A model generated the notes under the pieces. That model made no database searches and was not told the DNA's origin. It worked only from the letters and a program-made list of their open reading frames with translations. This document shows positions 43,198-53,453 of a stretch of 64,000 nt of DNA, piece after piece (the stretch's first letter is position 1; each line of letters starts with the position of its first letter). This DNA is from DASSBQ01 sp040981125 (GTDB lineage: Bacteria > Nitrospirota > Nitrospiria > Nitrospirales > Nitrospiraceae), in the NCBI GenBank assembly GCA_040981125.1, contig JANRMQ010000013.1, positions 53,438 through 117,437 of the forward strand, written 5' to 3'. The position numbers and the translations under genes are program-made.

Positions 43198-43641
43198 TTA
43201 TTTGCCCCGAGCGGCATCAGGCTCACTGCGGACAGGTACGCCGTAGAATTCATAAATGACGACGGACTGAGTCCGGTCACTGAGGTCGGGCCAGTTGTTT
43301 TTATCGAATCCGGGCGCCTGCTTTAAGTCCTTCTTGGTGACGTCCAATGTGATCTTCTTTCGGTCGTCCGTCCAAGCGAGGGCGTCCCATGGCACGGCAA
43401 AATACTTGTCTCCGATTCCCAGGATGCCCCCGAAATCCAATACGGCATAGTCGATGGATGCATCGGCCGCGTCGATGACCAGATCGAGAATCTGTCCCAC
43501 ATTTTTCCCGTCGGTGCCTTCGACCTCCATCCCTATCAAGTCACTCGCTTTCAATACACCGCTTTTGTCGCGCGCGTCCACCTCATGAGACAGAGCGGCT
43601 AGAAACAACACGATCATGACGGCCGGTATTAACCTCAACAT
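43198..43641 (-). CDS. Exported PRC-barrel domain protein
   Basis: A signal peptide (LIPAVMIVLFLAALSHEVDA) is followed by a PRC-barrel pattern: LKASDLIGMEVEGTDGKNVG, ILDLVIDAADASIDYAVLDF, KYFAVPWDALAW. The mature protein is about 120 residues and probably periplasmic. PRC-barrel proteins bind RNA or act as structural modules; an exported one is of unknown role. No operon partner is evident. Confidence 0.8.
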   Translation of the reverse strand: MLRLIPAVMIVLFLAALSHEVDARDKSGVLKASDLIGMEVEGTDGKNVGQILDLVIDAADASIDYAVLDFGGILGIGDKYFAVPWDALAWTDDRKKITLDVTKKDLKQAPGFDKNNWPDLSDRTQSVVIYEFYGVPVRSEPDAARGK

Positions 43642-44090
43642 GGGGCACCTCCTCTCTGAACAATGAATGGCTTTCTACGGATCCGCGCCGGCCGAACCGT
43701 TCGTATAGTTCCCGCGTGACCTCCAGCAGTGCCAACTCGGTATTACATCCGTCCTTCAGGCCTTATGCAAATGTGGTTGCTCTACCACGAGCAACGGGGT
43801 GTGACCATCAAGCGGCCGGGAAGCCTGGCCCTCAATACGTGCATTAGTGAATCTCTCTCGCCCTGTATCGTTTCAGATACGATTAAGACCCGATTCGATA
43901 CACCATTCGCAATGCGCGGGAATGAATCGCTGATCCATCCGCTTGAAAAATCTGCACTGGACTGTCGAAGTGGGCAGGCAAACCGTTTGCTTTACCGAAT
44001 ATGACGACATAGCGGCGTGATCGTGCCCGTCGGGAGTCGTTCTTCGCTGTCCTAAGATAAATCCAACTCCTCGCAGGGAAGGTGTCGGTT
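43642..44090. other. About 450 bases with no convincing gene
   Basis: A frame at 43729-44004 on the plus strand lacks a ribosome site and resembles nothing known. The rest is intergenic, with a short GGGAAGGTG site before the patatin gene. Confidence 0.5.
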
Positions 44091-47087
44091 ATGAGCTATC
44101 TGAATCCCAAAGACGGCCCGCTTCCTTTGTCCCAGGTCCTGGAAAAGGAATATGAATTACTCCACGGTCCACTTCCCGAGTCCTACTGTGCGGCGAAGAA
44201 GCAAATCCGGAGCAGCCAAGATAAGAAAGCGGGCGAGCAGGATGAGGCCTTGGTCGCCGAGCTTTACAAGCACATTGAAAAACAACAGCCGGCTGCGTTG
44301 TGTCTGTCCGGCGGCGGCATCCGAAGCGCGACCTTCGGATTGGGCGTCCTCCAGGGTCTCGCCCGGCGCGGATTGCTCGATCAGTTCCATTATCTCTCGA
44401 CGGTGTCGGGCGGAGGGTACATCGGCAGTTGGTTGACGTCATGGATATACCGCCAGTCCCACAGCCAACAGAACGGCAATGGCCTGGCTTCGGTAGTGAA
44501 GGCGCTGAAAAATGATCAGCCGAAATCAAAGCTCGATCCCGAACCGCAGCCGATCCGCCATTTGCGCGAATACAGTAATTACCTCACCCCGCAATTGGGA
44601 TTCTTTTCAGCGGATACATGGACGCTGATCGCGACGTATCTGCGCAATCTCCTCGTCAACTGGTTTGTGTGGCTGCCGCTCCTGATTCTCGTCCTCATGC
44701 TTCCACGTTTCATCGTAGCGGTGACCACCTTTCGGCCCGATACTGACCTGAAGCTGATATTTGTCGCCCTGCTGTTGGGCGCGGGTTTTCTTTCCGTCTT
44801 GTTGGGCCTTGCCTATATATGCCTGAACTTGCCGTCAAGCCGAACGGCCCTGGGAGATTACGAATACCTCTTCCGGCTTCGTAATAATCAAGACAGCTTC
44901 CTGAGATGGTGCCTGACGCCTCTGCTCTTTTCAGCCTTCTTTCTGACAACCGCATGGGCGTGGATTCGCAATGTAGCGGATGGGAAGCTGGCGCAGGTTC
45001 CGATAATCGGCGACCTTGCCGACGGGTCCCAGCTCTTGGTGTTTCTCTCCATCGGCATCCTTGTGCATGTGCTCGGCTGGGCGGCGGCGATCGGCATTCT
45101 TCTTGTGGGGAAGCCGGGCCAACTCGTCTCCAGCCGGGGGAAGGCGATGCGATATTTCGCCGGCTCGTATCATCCGTCTGAATTAGCCGCCATTATCTTG
45201 TCCGGCGCGATTGGCGGACTGGCGACATGGGCACTCGCGACACAAATCTTTCCGACGCCGTCGGATGACGCGCATATTCTGTTGTACACATCCTTGGCCG
45301 TTCCCTTGTTGTTGGTGTCTTTCCTCATCGGAGGAGCCTTCTATGTCGGATTGGCGAGCCGTTGGACCACCGATGAAGATCGCGAATGGTGGGCCCGATC
45401 GAGCGGCTGGATCCTCATCGCCCTTGTAGGCTGGATGGGACTCACCGCGATCGTTCTGTTCTTGCCGCCTTTCGTGCTGGATTGGCCGAAGATACTCGGA
45501 TCCGTCGGTGGGGCGACCGGATTGATCAGTCTCATATTGGGCTACAGCGCCAAGAGCGCCTCCACATCAGACGAAGCCAAGAAAGGGCGCTGGACGACAG
45601 CCGCAGCGACGATAGCCCCGATCGTGGCGGCTCCTGCAGCACTGGTGTTTGTTGCGGTTTTTCTTGCGCTGCTCACAAGTGTCATGATCCAGGCCTGGCC
45701 CGGCATGGTGACGGTGCCGGCCGGCTCTTACCCCGAGCCGGATAATTATCGGCTCGTCCTGTACCGGACTGATGGTTGGACGCTATTGCAATGTGCTGCG
45801 TTGCTGAGCTTTGCCGCCGTCGCTATGTCCCTCATCATCAACGTGAATAAGTTCTCGATGCATTCGATCTATCGCAACCGGTTGATTCGCGCCTACCTTG
45901 GCGCTTCGAACGAAGCCCGCCGGCCGAATTCTTTTACCGGCTTCGATCCTCAGGACAATATTGAAATGCACAGATTGGCCGCTCAGGTGATCCCTTCCAC
46001 GTCGCCGCATCGACTCTTTCACGTGGTCAACATTGCGCTCAATCTGGTCGGGAAGAAACAGGAGCGACTGGCATGGCAGGAACGGAAGGCGGAATCCTTT
46101 ACGGTCACCCCCTTGCACGCCGGTAATTGGCGGCTTGGATATCGGCGGGCCGAGGATTACGGCAAGAGCAAGAGCAGAGAAGCCATCAAGCTCGGCACGG
46201 CGATCGGTATCTCCGGCGCAGCGGCCAGTCCCAATATGGGGTATCATTCTTCGGCAGCCGTCACGCTCCTCATGACGCTATTCAATGTTCGACTCGGATG
46301 GTGGCTCGGCAATCCCGCCGAGGCCGGCGCCAAGACATTCGACACGTCCTGTCCCACCTTTTCGATCATGCCCATGATCTACGAGGCGCTCGGATTCACC
46401 GACGACGACTATAAATATGTGTACCTGTCAGACGGCGGGCACTTCGAAAATCTGGGCTTATATGAAATGGCCCTGCGCCATTGCCGATTCATTCTCGCCA
46501 TCGATGCGGGCCGTGACCCGGAATGCGCGTTCGATGACCTGGGGAACGCCATTCGGAAAATTCGGATCGATCTAGGAATACCCATTACCTTGGAGAAAGT
46601 CCGGATCTATCCGCCCGAGGGCACGCGGAAGAAAGCCCTGACCGACATTCCGAAATACTGCGCAATCGGAACCATTCGGTACTCCGAATTGGATCCGGCC
46701 GAGACCGATGGGATATTGATCTATATCAAACCGGCACTCTGTGACGACGACGAACCGATGGACGTCTTCAATTACGCCCAAACGAACCCCGGATTTCCAC
46801 ACGACTCGACAGGCGATCAGTGGTTCAGCGAATCACAATTTGAAAGCTATCGTATGCTCGGATCGCACATCATCCAACAGATCTGCCGGAAGGAGGACTG
46901 GGATCAAGGGTGGAAGGACTATGTGGAGACGGATAAGAAGACTCCGGTTGAATTGTTCCATATGCAGGTCAGAGCGTATCTGAACCGGAGCACCGAACAG
47001 AGTCCTAACGGAAAGGTTTCACCGAATGGCGCGGAATCCCCGGCAGGCCATACTCACATGGTCGGCGCCAACAAAGGAGACGCATAA
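44091..47087 (+). CDS. Patatin-like phospholipase with a membrane-spanning middle
   Basis: The 998-residue protein has patatin elements. The oxyanion loop GGGIRSATFGLGVLQGLARR and the nucleophile elbow STVSGGGYIG, with Ser in GxSxG, lie at residues about 70-120. The catalytic Asp in VYLSDGGHFENLGLYEM lies near residue 780. Between them are about eight to ten membrane helices (LLVNWFVWLPLLILVLML and following), and a C-terminal soluble tail completes it. It would hydrolyse acyl lipids at the inner membrane. Multi-helix patatins of this length are uncommon. ATG 44091 is chosen over GTG 44082. Confidence 0.82.
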   Translation: MSYLNPKDGPLPLSQVLEKEYELLHGPLPESYCAAKKQIRSSQDKKAGEQDEALVAELYKHIEKQQPAALCLSGGGIRSATFGLGVLQGLARRGLLDQFHYLSTVSGGGYIGSWLTSWIYRQSHSQQNGNGLASVVKALKNDQPKSKLDPEPQPIRHLREYSNYLTPQLGFFSADTWTLIATYLRNLLVNWFVWLPLLILVLMLPRFIVAVTTFRPDTDLKLIFVALLLGAGFLSVLLGLAYICLNLPSSRTALGDYEYLFRLRNNQDSFLRWCLTPLLFSAFFLTTAWAWIRNVADGKLAQVPIIGDLADGSQLLVFLSIGILVHVLGWAAAIGILLVGKPGQLVSSRGKAMRYFAGSYHPSELAAIILSGAIGGLATWALATQIFPTPSDDAHILLYTSLAVPLLLVSFLIGGAFYVGLASRWTTDEDREWWARSSGWILIALVGWMGLTAIVLFLPPFVLDWPKILGSVGGATGLISLILGYSAKSASTSDEAKKGRWTTAAATIAPIVAAPAALVFVAVFLALLTSVMIQAWPGMVTVPAGSYPEPDNYRLVLYRTDGWTLLQCAALLSFAAVAMSLIINVNKFSMHSIYRNRLIRAYLGASNEARRPNSFTGFDPQDNIEMHRLAAQVIPSTSPHRLFHVVNIALNLVGKKQERLAWQERKAESFTVTPLHAGNWRLGYRRAEDYGKSKSREAIKLGTAIGISGAAASPNMGYHSSAAVTLLMTLFNVRLGWWLGNPAEAGAKTFDTSCPTFSIMPMIYEALGFTDDDYKYVYLSDGGHFENLGLYEMALRHCRFILAIDAGRDPECAFDDLGNAIRKIRIDLGIPITLEKVRIYPPEGTRKKALTDIPKYCAIGTIRYSELDPAETDGILIYIKPALCDDDEPMDVFNYAQTNPGFPHDSTGDQWFSESQFESYRMLGSHIIQQICRKEDWDQGWKDYVETDKKTPVELFHMQVRAYLNRSTEQSPNGKVSPNGAESPAGHTHMVGANKGDA

Positions 47088-47112
47088 CTTGACTCTCAAT
47101 ACCTCAGGCGCG

Positions 47113-49263
47113 TCAGACCTCGTAGGTCGATCCGGTCTGGAGGCTTTGCATCGCAAGGAGGCAGGCGCGGGTGACCGCTTCAATTTCTTCGAACGGCATG
47201 ACGGGCGGAAGCCCCTGCTCGACGGCTTGCACGAACCGGGTCATTTCCTCCTGAAATCCCTTCTCCCGTTTCGCGGTCTTGAAGTGATTGGTGTTGCCGT
47301 CGGCGTACATCTGCGTATCCATGAAATCCTGCATCGTCAGCGACTTCCCGTCGGCATGGGCCTCGACATATTCTTTCGGAAGCCCCCGATCGCCTTCCGC
47401 CGTGTAGACAATCGTCCCGATAGACCCATCCCCGAACGCCAGTGACAGAACACATTGATCATCGGTGATCCCGGATCCATGCCGGGCGACTCGTCGCGCC
47501 GAGACCGATGCCGGAAGCGAGCCGGCCAGCGCCTGCATGTAATCGACAAAATGGCACACCTCGCCGATCAGCCGGCCGCCTCCCACTTCCGGGTCCTGGA
47601 TCCAATGTTCCTTCGGAATCCGCCCCGCGTTGATGCGATAGAGCATGACGAGCGGATTCTTACGCCCGGCAAAAAATTCCTGCGCCTGCTTTGCATGGGG
47701 CGAAAACCGCCGGTTGAACCCCACCATCAACTGAAGTCCGCTCGCCGCTTTCTTTTCATATACCGAACGAATCTCGACCAACTCCTCCTCCGTCAGGCAG
47801 AGCGGCTTTTCGACAAACGTATGTTTGTCTGCCAGCAGACTCTTCACCGCGAGCGATCCGTGGCTGTCGTGGCGGGTGCCGATGAGAATCGTATTGATCG
47901 CGGCATCATCCAGTATGGCCTGTGCATCGCTGGTGCAATAGCCTGCTTGAATCTTTTCGGCAAGCGACTTGGCCGTGATGCCGGACGCCGTGCAGATGCC
48001 GCGGATCGAGACCGCTGCCAAGCTCTGCAGCGGGGGCAGCAGCATGTCTTTGACATGATTGCCCGCACCGATGAACCCAAGCGTGACCGAACGAGCGGCC
48101 GGAGCAGGCGCCACCGGAATCGTCGCCGGCAGGGCGCGGGCCGTATCATGAGGATACGTAATGACCATGCCCATATAGGGCACGCCTCCCTCCATCATGA
48201 GCGCGTAAGCTTTTTCCGCCTCTTCAATGGGGAAGCGGTGCGTGATGAGCGGTTTGAGCTGAACCTTGCGCTCGGCGACGAGTTCGAGGAACGCCTGCAT
48301 GTTCCGCGTTTCTGTCCAGCGGACATAGCCATAGGGATAATCGCGGCCCTTTTCTTCAAATTCGCTGTCGTATCGTCCCGGCCCGTAGGACATCGAGAGC
48401 CGAAGGTCGAGTTCCTTCTTATAATAGGGCTCCCGCGGCAGGTCCATCCCGACCGCTCCCACGACCACCACCCGACCCTTTTTCCTCGCAATCGCGCCGG
48501 CCACCTGCACCGGCCCGTTGTCCTTCGTGCTGGCGGTGATGATGACCGCATCCACACCCTGGCCTGCGGAGAAGACGGACACAGCCTCGATCAATTCGCC
48601 GGATGACGCAACGGCATCCGCGCCGAGCCGCTGCGCCAATGTCAGCTTTGAGGGATCGAGATCGGCGCCGATCACGCGGCACCCGCAGGCCTTCAACAGC
48701 TGCACGGAGAGCTGTCCCAGCAGGCCGAGACCGATCACCGCGATCCGATCGCCGAGTCTGGGTTCAGCTTGACGAATGCCTTGCAGCGCGATGGCGCCGA
48801 GCGTCACAAACGACGCGTCTTCAAAATCCACACCATCCGGAATCTTGACGCAGAGATTTTTCGGTACATAGACCATCTCGGCGTGCGACGCGTAATTCTG
48901 CCCGGCGCAAGCCACCTGATCCCCGACGGAGAACCGCCTCGCTTCCTCCCCGACCGCCGCAACCGTCCCGGCGCAGCTGTAGCCCAGCGCAACCGGTGTA
49001 TCCAACCGGTCGAACACGCGTTTCAGGGTTTCTTTGAGGCCGTCCTTTTGAATGGACGTCAATACCTTCTTCACCATCTCAGGCCGTTCCATCGCCTTGC
49101 CGATCAGGGTTTTCTGCGCCACCTGCACGGTCGACTTTTCCGTCCCGGGACTGATTAAGGAGGCCTGATTGAGGACGAGCAGACCCGCGCCGCGCAACGA
49201 CGGCGGCGGTACGTCGGCGACTTTCAGGGCGCCGGATCGATAACTTTGAATGACTTGCTTCAT
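47113..49263 (-). CDS. Fused zinc-type dehydrogenase (MDR) and Gfo/Idh/MocA oxidoreductase
   Basis: Residues about 1-370 are an MDR alcohol-dehydrogenase-like domain (GTEKSTVQ, ALGYSCAGTVAAVG, VIGLGLLGQLSVQLLKACG). Residues about 385-716 are a Gfo/Idh/MocA domain (LGFIGAGNHVKDMLL, ILIGTRHDSHGSLAVKSLLA, FVEKPLCLTEEEL). Such fusions are common in polysaccharide clusters, where they probably modify sugars. Catalytic zinc ligands of classical MDR enzymes are not obvious. It is the last gene of the minus-strand exopolysaccharide run. Confidence 0.85.
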   Translation of the reverse strand: MKQVIQSYRSGALKVADVPPPSLRGAGLLVLNQASLISPGTEKSTVQVAQKTLIGKAMERPEMVKKVLTSIQKDGLKETLKRVFDRLDTPVALGYSCAGTVAAVGEEARRFSVGDQVACAGQNYASHAEMVYVPKNLCVKIPDGVDFEDASFVTLGAIALQGIRQAEPRLGDRIAVIGLGLLGQLSVQLLKACGCRVIGADLDPSKLTLAQRLGADAVASSGELIEAVSVFSAGQGVDAVIITASTKDNGPVQVAGAIARKKGRVVVVGAVGMDLPREPYYKKELDLRLSMSYGPGRYDSEFEEKGRDYPYGYVRWTETRNMQAFLELVAERKVQLKPLITHRFPIEEAEKAYALMMEGGVPYMGMVITYPHDTARALPATIPVAPAPAARSVTLGFIGAGNHVKDMLLPPLQSLAAVSIRGICTASGITAKSLAEKIQAGYCTSDAQAILDDAAINTILIGTRHDSHGSLAVKSLLADKHTFVEKPLCLTEEELVEIRSVYEKKAASGLQLMVGFNRRFSPHAKQAQEFFAGRKNPLVMLYRINAGRIPKEHWIQDPEVGGGRLIGEVCHFVDYMQALAGSLPASVSARRVARHGSGITDDQCVLSLAFGDGSIGTIVYTAEGDRGLPKEYVEAHADGKSLTMQDFMDTQMYADGNTNHFKTAKREKGFQEEMTRFVQAVEQGLPPVMPFEEIEAVTRACLLAMQSLQTGSTYEV

Positions 49264-49306
49264 GGATCTCACATTCAGGAATAATCGTCGAGCTATTCTT
49301 ACCGGA

Positions 49307-50728
49307 TCACGCGTTGCCCTTCAATAACTGCCGCACTTGTTTCCATGCGCGTTCGAACAAGGTCGGAGCGAAAAACCGTTCCATCAGGTCTTCCGCCGGA
49401 CTGTAGGCCTTCAATCGTGCGATCCGGACGGTCGCATCTTTAAAGGCGCGGTCGGTGCGTGAAATCCTACGATACTGTTCCAAGGCATCCGGCATCTCGC
49501 CCATCTGTTCGAGCGTCCTCGCAAGCATGTAGCGGACACTGAGCCGCTGCTCATGAGACGCGCCCTGATCCGCAAACGCCTTGCGAAACGCGAGAACCGC
49601 CTGGTCCGGCTGTCCCAGCGCCCGATAACAAAGACCAATCTGGCCAAACGCCTTTAGATGGTAGGACGGATCTTCTGCAGCGGCGCGTTCAAAGAGTTCA
49701 ATCGCAGCCTTGAAATCCCGAGACTTCCTGAGCGCAAGGCCGCTTTGATACAAATTCCTCGACGGCCCTGCAGAGCCATTGACGCCGGTTGGGATGGCCG
49801 ACATCACGGGCGTGGGCTCTTCCGCAAGGATGTCGCCTCGTTTATCTGTACCTTCAGGTTCCTCACCCTCCTCGGGCGCCTGCAGCACGACGAAACAATC
49901 TTCCTCCTCCGCAAGGGGAAGAATTTTGTTCTTTCGTCGATCGAGAGCGGCCTGTGCCAACAATTTCGCGCTGATAGAATGAACCTGCTGAGCAAAACCA
50001 TACGTGAGAGCGATCTCGCACACCTGATTGATAAGCCGAGGGTTTCCCTTGCTCAAGCGATGAGCCAAGCGGGACGCGGACCTGGAAAAGAGCGATCGTG
50101 GTGCCCCGGCGACACGGACACGATGTTCGATATACTCAATCGTCTCTTCTTCCGTGAATGGACGGAGGTGATAGTCCACGACAATCCGTTGCGCAAACTG
50201 CGTCATGTCGGGGCGTTGGAGCAATTGATGGAGATCGGGCTGACCCGAGAGGATAATCTGAAGCTGGAGGGCTTTGTGCTGATTCATATTGGACATCAGA
50301 CGCAACTCTTCCAACAGATCAACTCCAAGGCTTTGAGCCTCGTCTACGATCAACAACACTCGCCGATTCTGCTTGGCTTCACTCGCCAGGAACTCGGAAA
50401 AGACATGATACGCCTCGACCGGGTCCATTTGCTTCTGACTAAGGCCCAGTGCGAGAAGAATCCAGGGTAAGAGATGCTCCGCATCATAACGGGCATTGGT
50501 TACAAACCCGATCGAATAGCTTCTGCGGCGTTCCTCGATAAGCTTCTGAAGCAGCGAGGTCTTGCCCATTCCCGGATCGCCTGTCAGAACCATGAAAGGC
50601 GCCTCATTGAGCAAGCCATATTCCATAAGACTGTAGGCGGTCCGGTGGGTGGCTCCGAGATACAGAAAATCGCTGTTCGGCAACAAAGAGAAGGGTTTAT
50701 CTTTCAGATTGTAGAATGCCTTGTACAT
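49307..50728 (-). CDS. XrtA/EPS-associated ExeA-like ATPase with C-terminal TPRs
   Basis: Residues about 1-270 are an ExeA-like AAA ATPase: YNLKDKPFSLLPNSDFLYLG, Walker A GDPGMGKTSLL, Walker B LLIVDEAQ and sensor region QIILSGQPDL. A linker and TPR repeats follow (LYQSGLALRKSRDFKAAIEL, QIGLCYRALGQPDQAVLAF). The same ATPase type is a standard companion of exosortase-linked exopolysaccharide loci. It is cytoplasmic and probably regulates polymer assembly. The TPR extension is longer than in simple copies. Confidence 0.85.
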   Translation of the reverse strand: MYKAFYNLKDKPFSLLPNSDFLYLGATHRTAYSLMEYGLLNEAPFMVLTGDPGMGKTSLLQKLIEERRRSYSIGFVTNARYDAEHLLPWILLALGLSQKQMDPVEAYHVFSEFLASEAKQNRRVLLIVDEAQSLGVDLLEELRLMSNMNQHKALQLQIILSGQPDLHQLLQRPDMTQFAQRIVVDYHLRPFTEEETIEYIEHRVRVAGAPRSLFSRSASRLAHRLSKGNPRLINQVCEIALTYGFAQQVHSISAKLLAQAALDRRKNKILPLAEEEDCFVVLQAPEEGEEPEGTDKRGDILAEEPTPVMSAIPTGVNGSAGPSRNLYQSGLALRKSRDFKAAIELFERAAAEDPSYHLKAFGQIGLCYRALGQPDQAVLAFRKAFADQGASHEQRLSVRYMLARTLEQMGEMPDALEQYRRISRTDRAFKDATVRIARLKAYSPAEDLMERFFAPTLFERAWKQVRQLLKGNA

Positions 50729-50750
50729 CCGATGCCTTTTTGATCAGAGC

Positions 50751-51581
50751 TTACGACGGCAACAATTTCCTCATGAGGGTCGGCGTCACGGATACTTGTT
50801 CGGCCTTGTTCAACACCGTGCCCAGTATATGTGTAGAATTTTTCACCAGCGAGAGCGCACGCTCCACATCCTCGGATTTCGTCCGTCCCTCCTCCACCAC
50901 CACTAACAATGCATCGATCGACGGCGAAAAGGCCAGGACATCGGAACCGTGGAGCAATGGCGGCAGATCATAAATGATCACCCGTGACTGATAGCGACGC
51001 TTGACCTCTTCGACCAAGGAGGTCATTTTGGGGGAGGTCAATGCTTCGGCCGTATTGGGAATGGCCCGGCCGCCCGGTAACACGACAAGACGGTTTATAC
51101 CGGGATGAACTAACAAGTCTTCAATCGGGACATCATCGAGCAGGTAGTCGGCCAATCCCTCACACTCGCCTAGACCGAGCATGTCATGGACGGTCGGATT
51201 CTGCAGGTTTGCATCGACCAGGAGGACGGATCTCGTGATATCCATGGCCAAACTGACGGCCAGGTTCAAAGCCGTCAATGTCTTACCTTCATGCTGTCCG
51301 GGGCTGGTGACGCCGACGACATTCCACCCCTTCTCCCGCAGACGATGCATGACCTGTGTGCGAAGAATCTTGAAGGCATCGACATACGGACCCCTCTGAA
51401 ATCCCGCCAGGATCCGTCGTTCCCGCAAAAACGATTCCGGAATTTCAACGGATCTGGTGCGGGTGTAGACGATGGGTGCCGGAGTGACACGTTTAGCGGC
51501 GCCAGGAGTAGGGAGGGAAGGATATCCATCCAGAGGCCGTTCTTGTCGATAGCGTTCGAGCGCAACTTGAAACCATTCCAT
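50751..51581 (-). CDS. CpsD/CapB-family tyrosine kinase (EPS)
   Basis: The 276-residue BY-kinase has FKILRTQVMHRL, Walker A in SPGQHEGKTLTALNLA, Walker A' VLLVDANLQNPT and Walker B-like VIIYDLPPLL. No tyrosine-rich C-terminal cluster is visible, so autophosphorylation sites are limited. It would act with the Wzz-like protein encoded next to it. ATG 51581 has a good AGAGGA spacing; ATG 51587 is the alternative. Confidence 0.85.
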   Translation of the reverse strand: MEWFQVALERYRQERPLDGYPSLPTPGAAKRVTPAPIVYTRTRSVEIPESFLRERRILAGFQRGPYVDAFKILRTQVMHRLREKGWNVVGVTSPGQHEGKTLTALNLAVSLAMDITRSVLLVDANLQNPTVHDMLGLGECEGLADYLLDDVPIEDLLVHPGINRLVVLPGGRAIPNTAEALTSPKMTSLVEEVKRRYQSRVIIYDLPPLLHGSDVLAFSPSIDALLVVVEEGRTKSEDVERALSLVKNSTHILGTVLNKAEQVSVTPTLMRKLLPS

Positions 51582-51635
51582 CTGCATTCCTCTTACATGA
51601 TCGTTGGGAAGGCGTCGTCCAGTCTCGTGTCTGGT

Positions 51636-53402
51636 TTAATTTAGACCGATCTTTCTCAGAACCGCAAACCACACGACGTCCAAGGGAAGCCAGAACAAAT
51701 GAGCCAAAGCCAGAACAGTGGCCACAGCTCCCACTCCGGTCATCCGAAGGATTTTTCGGCGGGTCAACGCCCTGCTCACATCCGACTTATTGGGCATGTA
51801 TGGGATTACGGCCAACGGAACCATGTGCGTTACTCGAGCGAGCTGCTCTGCGGAATGAATAGCATGGTCGATATTTTCCGCCAGAGCGGCTACGCCTGCT
51901 CCTCCAGCCAGCGCCAAAACAGATCCGAGCAGGGCAATGATTTTGCGATTAGGCTTTTCCGGACTCTCCGGCAGCCCCGGCGGATCAATGAGTGAGAACC
52001 GCTCGCCTTTCCGTTTGACCTCGAGCCCCTCGGAAACTTTGGCCTCCAGTAAGCGTGATCGAATATCCTGATACTTCACCGTCGACGTATCGCGATCGCG
52101 TATAAGAACCAGATACTCGGGCTCGATCTCCGGGGTCCGCTCGATGCGCTTCGCGTAATCCTGCCACCGTCGCTTCAGCGCCGCGCGGCTGGTCTTGAGC
52201 GCTTCCAAAGAAGAGGCAGCCGAATTGAGTTGCACCTGAATATTGATATAGGCGGGATTTTCAGGCCGTGGCATCGGCTGTGTAGCATTGTCATCGACGT
52301 GTTGGATTTCTTCCTCCAGCGATTTGATGACGCGGCGAGTTTCCAGTACGTCCGGATGATCTATCCCATATCGATCGGTCAGAGCGGCAAGCTTGGCACG
52401 GACGTCGACCAGCCGTTTAACGAGCTCTTCGCTTCCTGGATTCGATCCGACCTCCGTAGCCAATGCCGAGATCTCTTGTCTCATCTTCATGACATCCGGA
52501 TGGTCCGGGGACAAGTTAGCTGCAGCGCTAACATACTCGGCGCGCAAGGCTCGAAGACGCTCCACCGAATCCAAGATTCGTTCGCCGGTGACGGATAGAA
52601 TCGGCGTGTTCGGCTTGATCGTGGCCAACTCGCCTTCTAGATAGTTCTTACGTTCCTCCAAGGTGCGAATCTGCTGATCCAAGTCCATCAATTCACGTTC
52701 CGCCTGGTTCATGAGCTGTAGATTGAGCTGCATCAACTCGGGCAGCGCGGCGCCCGCCGTTTGTTTAAACTGGGCCAGCTTCGCTTCAACTTCTTCGATA
52801 TGTTTTCCCAGGCTCTCGGCTTCCTGACTCAGAAAGATTGTCGCTTCCTGTGCTTGCCGCTCTCTGAATTTCAGATTTTCGCCCAAGAACAAGCTCGTTA
52901 ATTCGTTCGCGACTTTCTGCGCCGTTACAGGAGACTGGTTTTCATAGGACACGGTAAAGGCGATAGTGGCCTTCGTCGCGTGCTGTGTCCGCTTGTCGAT
53001 GACATCGGCGCTGATGACCTCGACTTCAATGTCTTTCGTGAACTGTTTGATAACTTCCTCTGTTGGGCTGTTACGCCGGATATCTGGATAGAGGTTATAC
53101 TTATCCACCACGCCCCAGAGGCTGCCACGACTCATCACTTGCTGCTTGATCATCTCGATGCGTTGATCGGCATAGCTGGTAATCGTAGAATGCACGAGCT
53201 CCAGCGGAATCTCCTGCTCTTCGATCAGGATGGTCGCGGTTGATTTATACGTAGCAGGCCACAGTACCGCTACAGCCATGGCAGCACTGAAAAGCAGCCC
53301 TCCGACCAGCATCATGAGTGTCCGCCGTCTCCTCAGTATCGCCAAATAGTCTTGCAGACCGAGGATTGATTCAGTTTCCTGGACATGTTGTTGATTCGTC
53401 AT
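51636..53402 (-). CDS. Wzz/GumC-type chain-length determinant
   Basis: The 588-residue inner-membrane protein has a Wzz domain at the N-terminus (QDYLAILRRRRTLMMLVG, ATYKSTATILIEEQEIP), long coiled coils (residues about 180-430) and a C-terminal GNVR-like segment. This ends in a proline-rich LIDPPGLPESPEKPNRKIIA followed by a helix. It sets polymer length together with the CpsD-like kinase downstream. An extra membrane helix follows at the very end (ALTRRKILRMTGVGAVATVL), which is longer than typical. Confidence 0.87.
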   Translation of the reverse strand: MTNQQHVQETESILGLQDYLAILRRRRTLMMLVGGLLFSAAMAVAVLWPATYKSTATILIEEQEIPLELVHSTITSYADQRIEMIKQQVMSRGSLWGVVDKYNLYPDIRRNSPTEEVIKQFTKDIEVEVISADVIDKRTQHATKATIAFTVSYENQSPVTAQKVANELTSLFLGENLKFRERQAQEATIFLSQEAESLGKHIEEVEAKLAQFKQTAGAALPELMQLNLQLMNQAERELMDLDQQIRTLEERKNYLEGELATIKPNTPILSVTGERILDSVERLRALRAEYVSAAANLSPDHPDVMKMRQEISALATEVGSNPGSEELVKRLVDVRAKLAALTDRYGIDHPDVLETRRVIKSLEEEIQHVDDNATQPMPRPENPAYINIQVQLNSAASSLEALKTSRAALKRRWQDYAKRIERTPEIEPEYLVLIRDRDTSTVKYQDIRSRLLEAKVSEGLEVKRKGERFSLIDPPGLPESPEKPNRKIIALLGSVLALAGGAGVAALAENIDHAIHSAEQLARVTHMVPLAVIPYMPNKSDVSRALTRRKILRMTGVGAVATVLALAHLFWLPLDVVWFAVLRKIGLN

Positions 53403-53453
53403 CGAGGCATCACTTTCTTGTCAAGAACACAGCCGGAGAGATCTGTCAGCATT

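Noticed and set aside
43729..44004. A 91-codon plus-strand frame
   Set aside because: It has no ribosome site, unnatural composition and no familiar pattern; it lies in an intergenic stretch.
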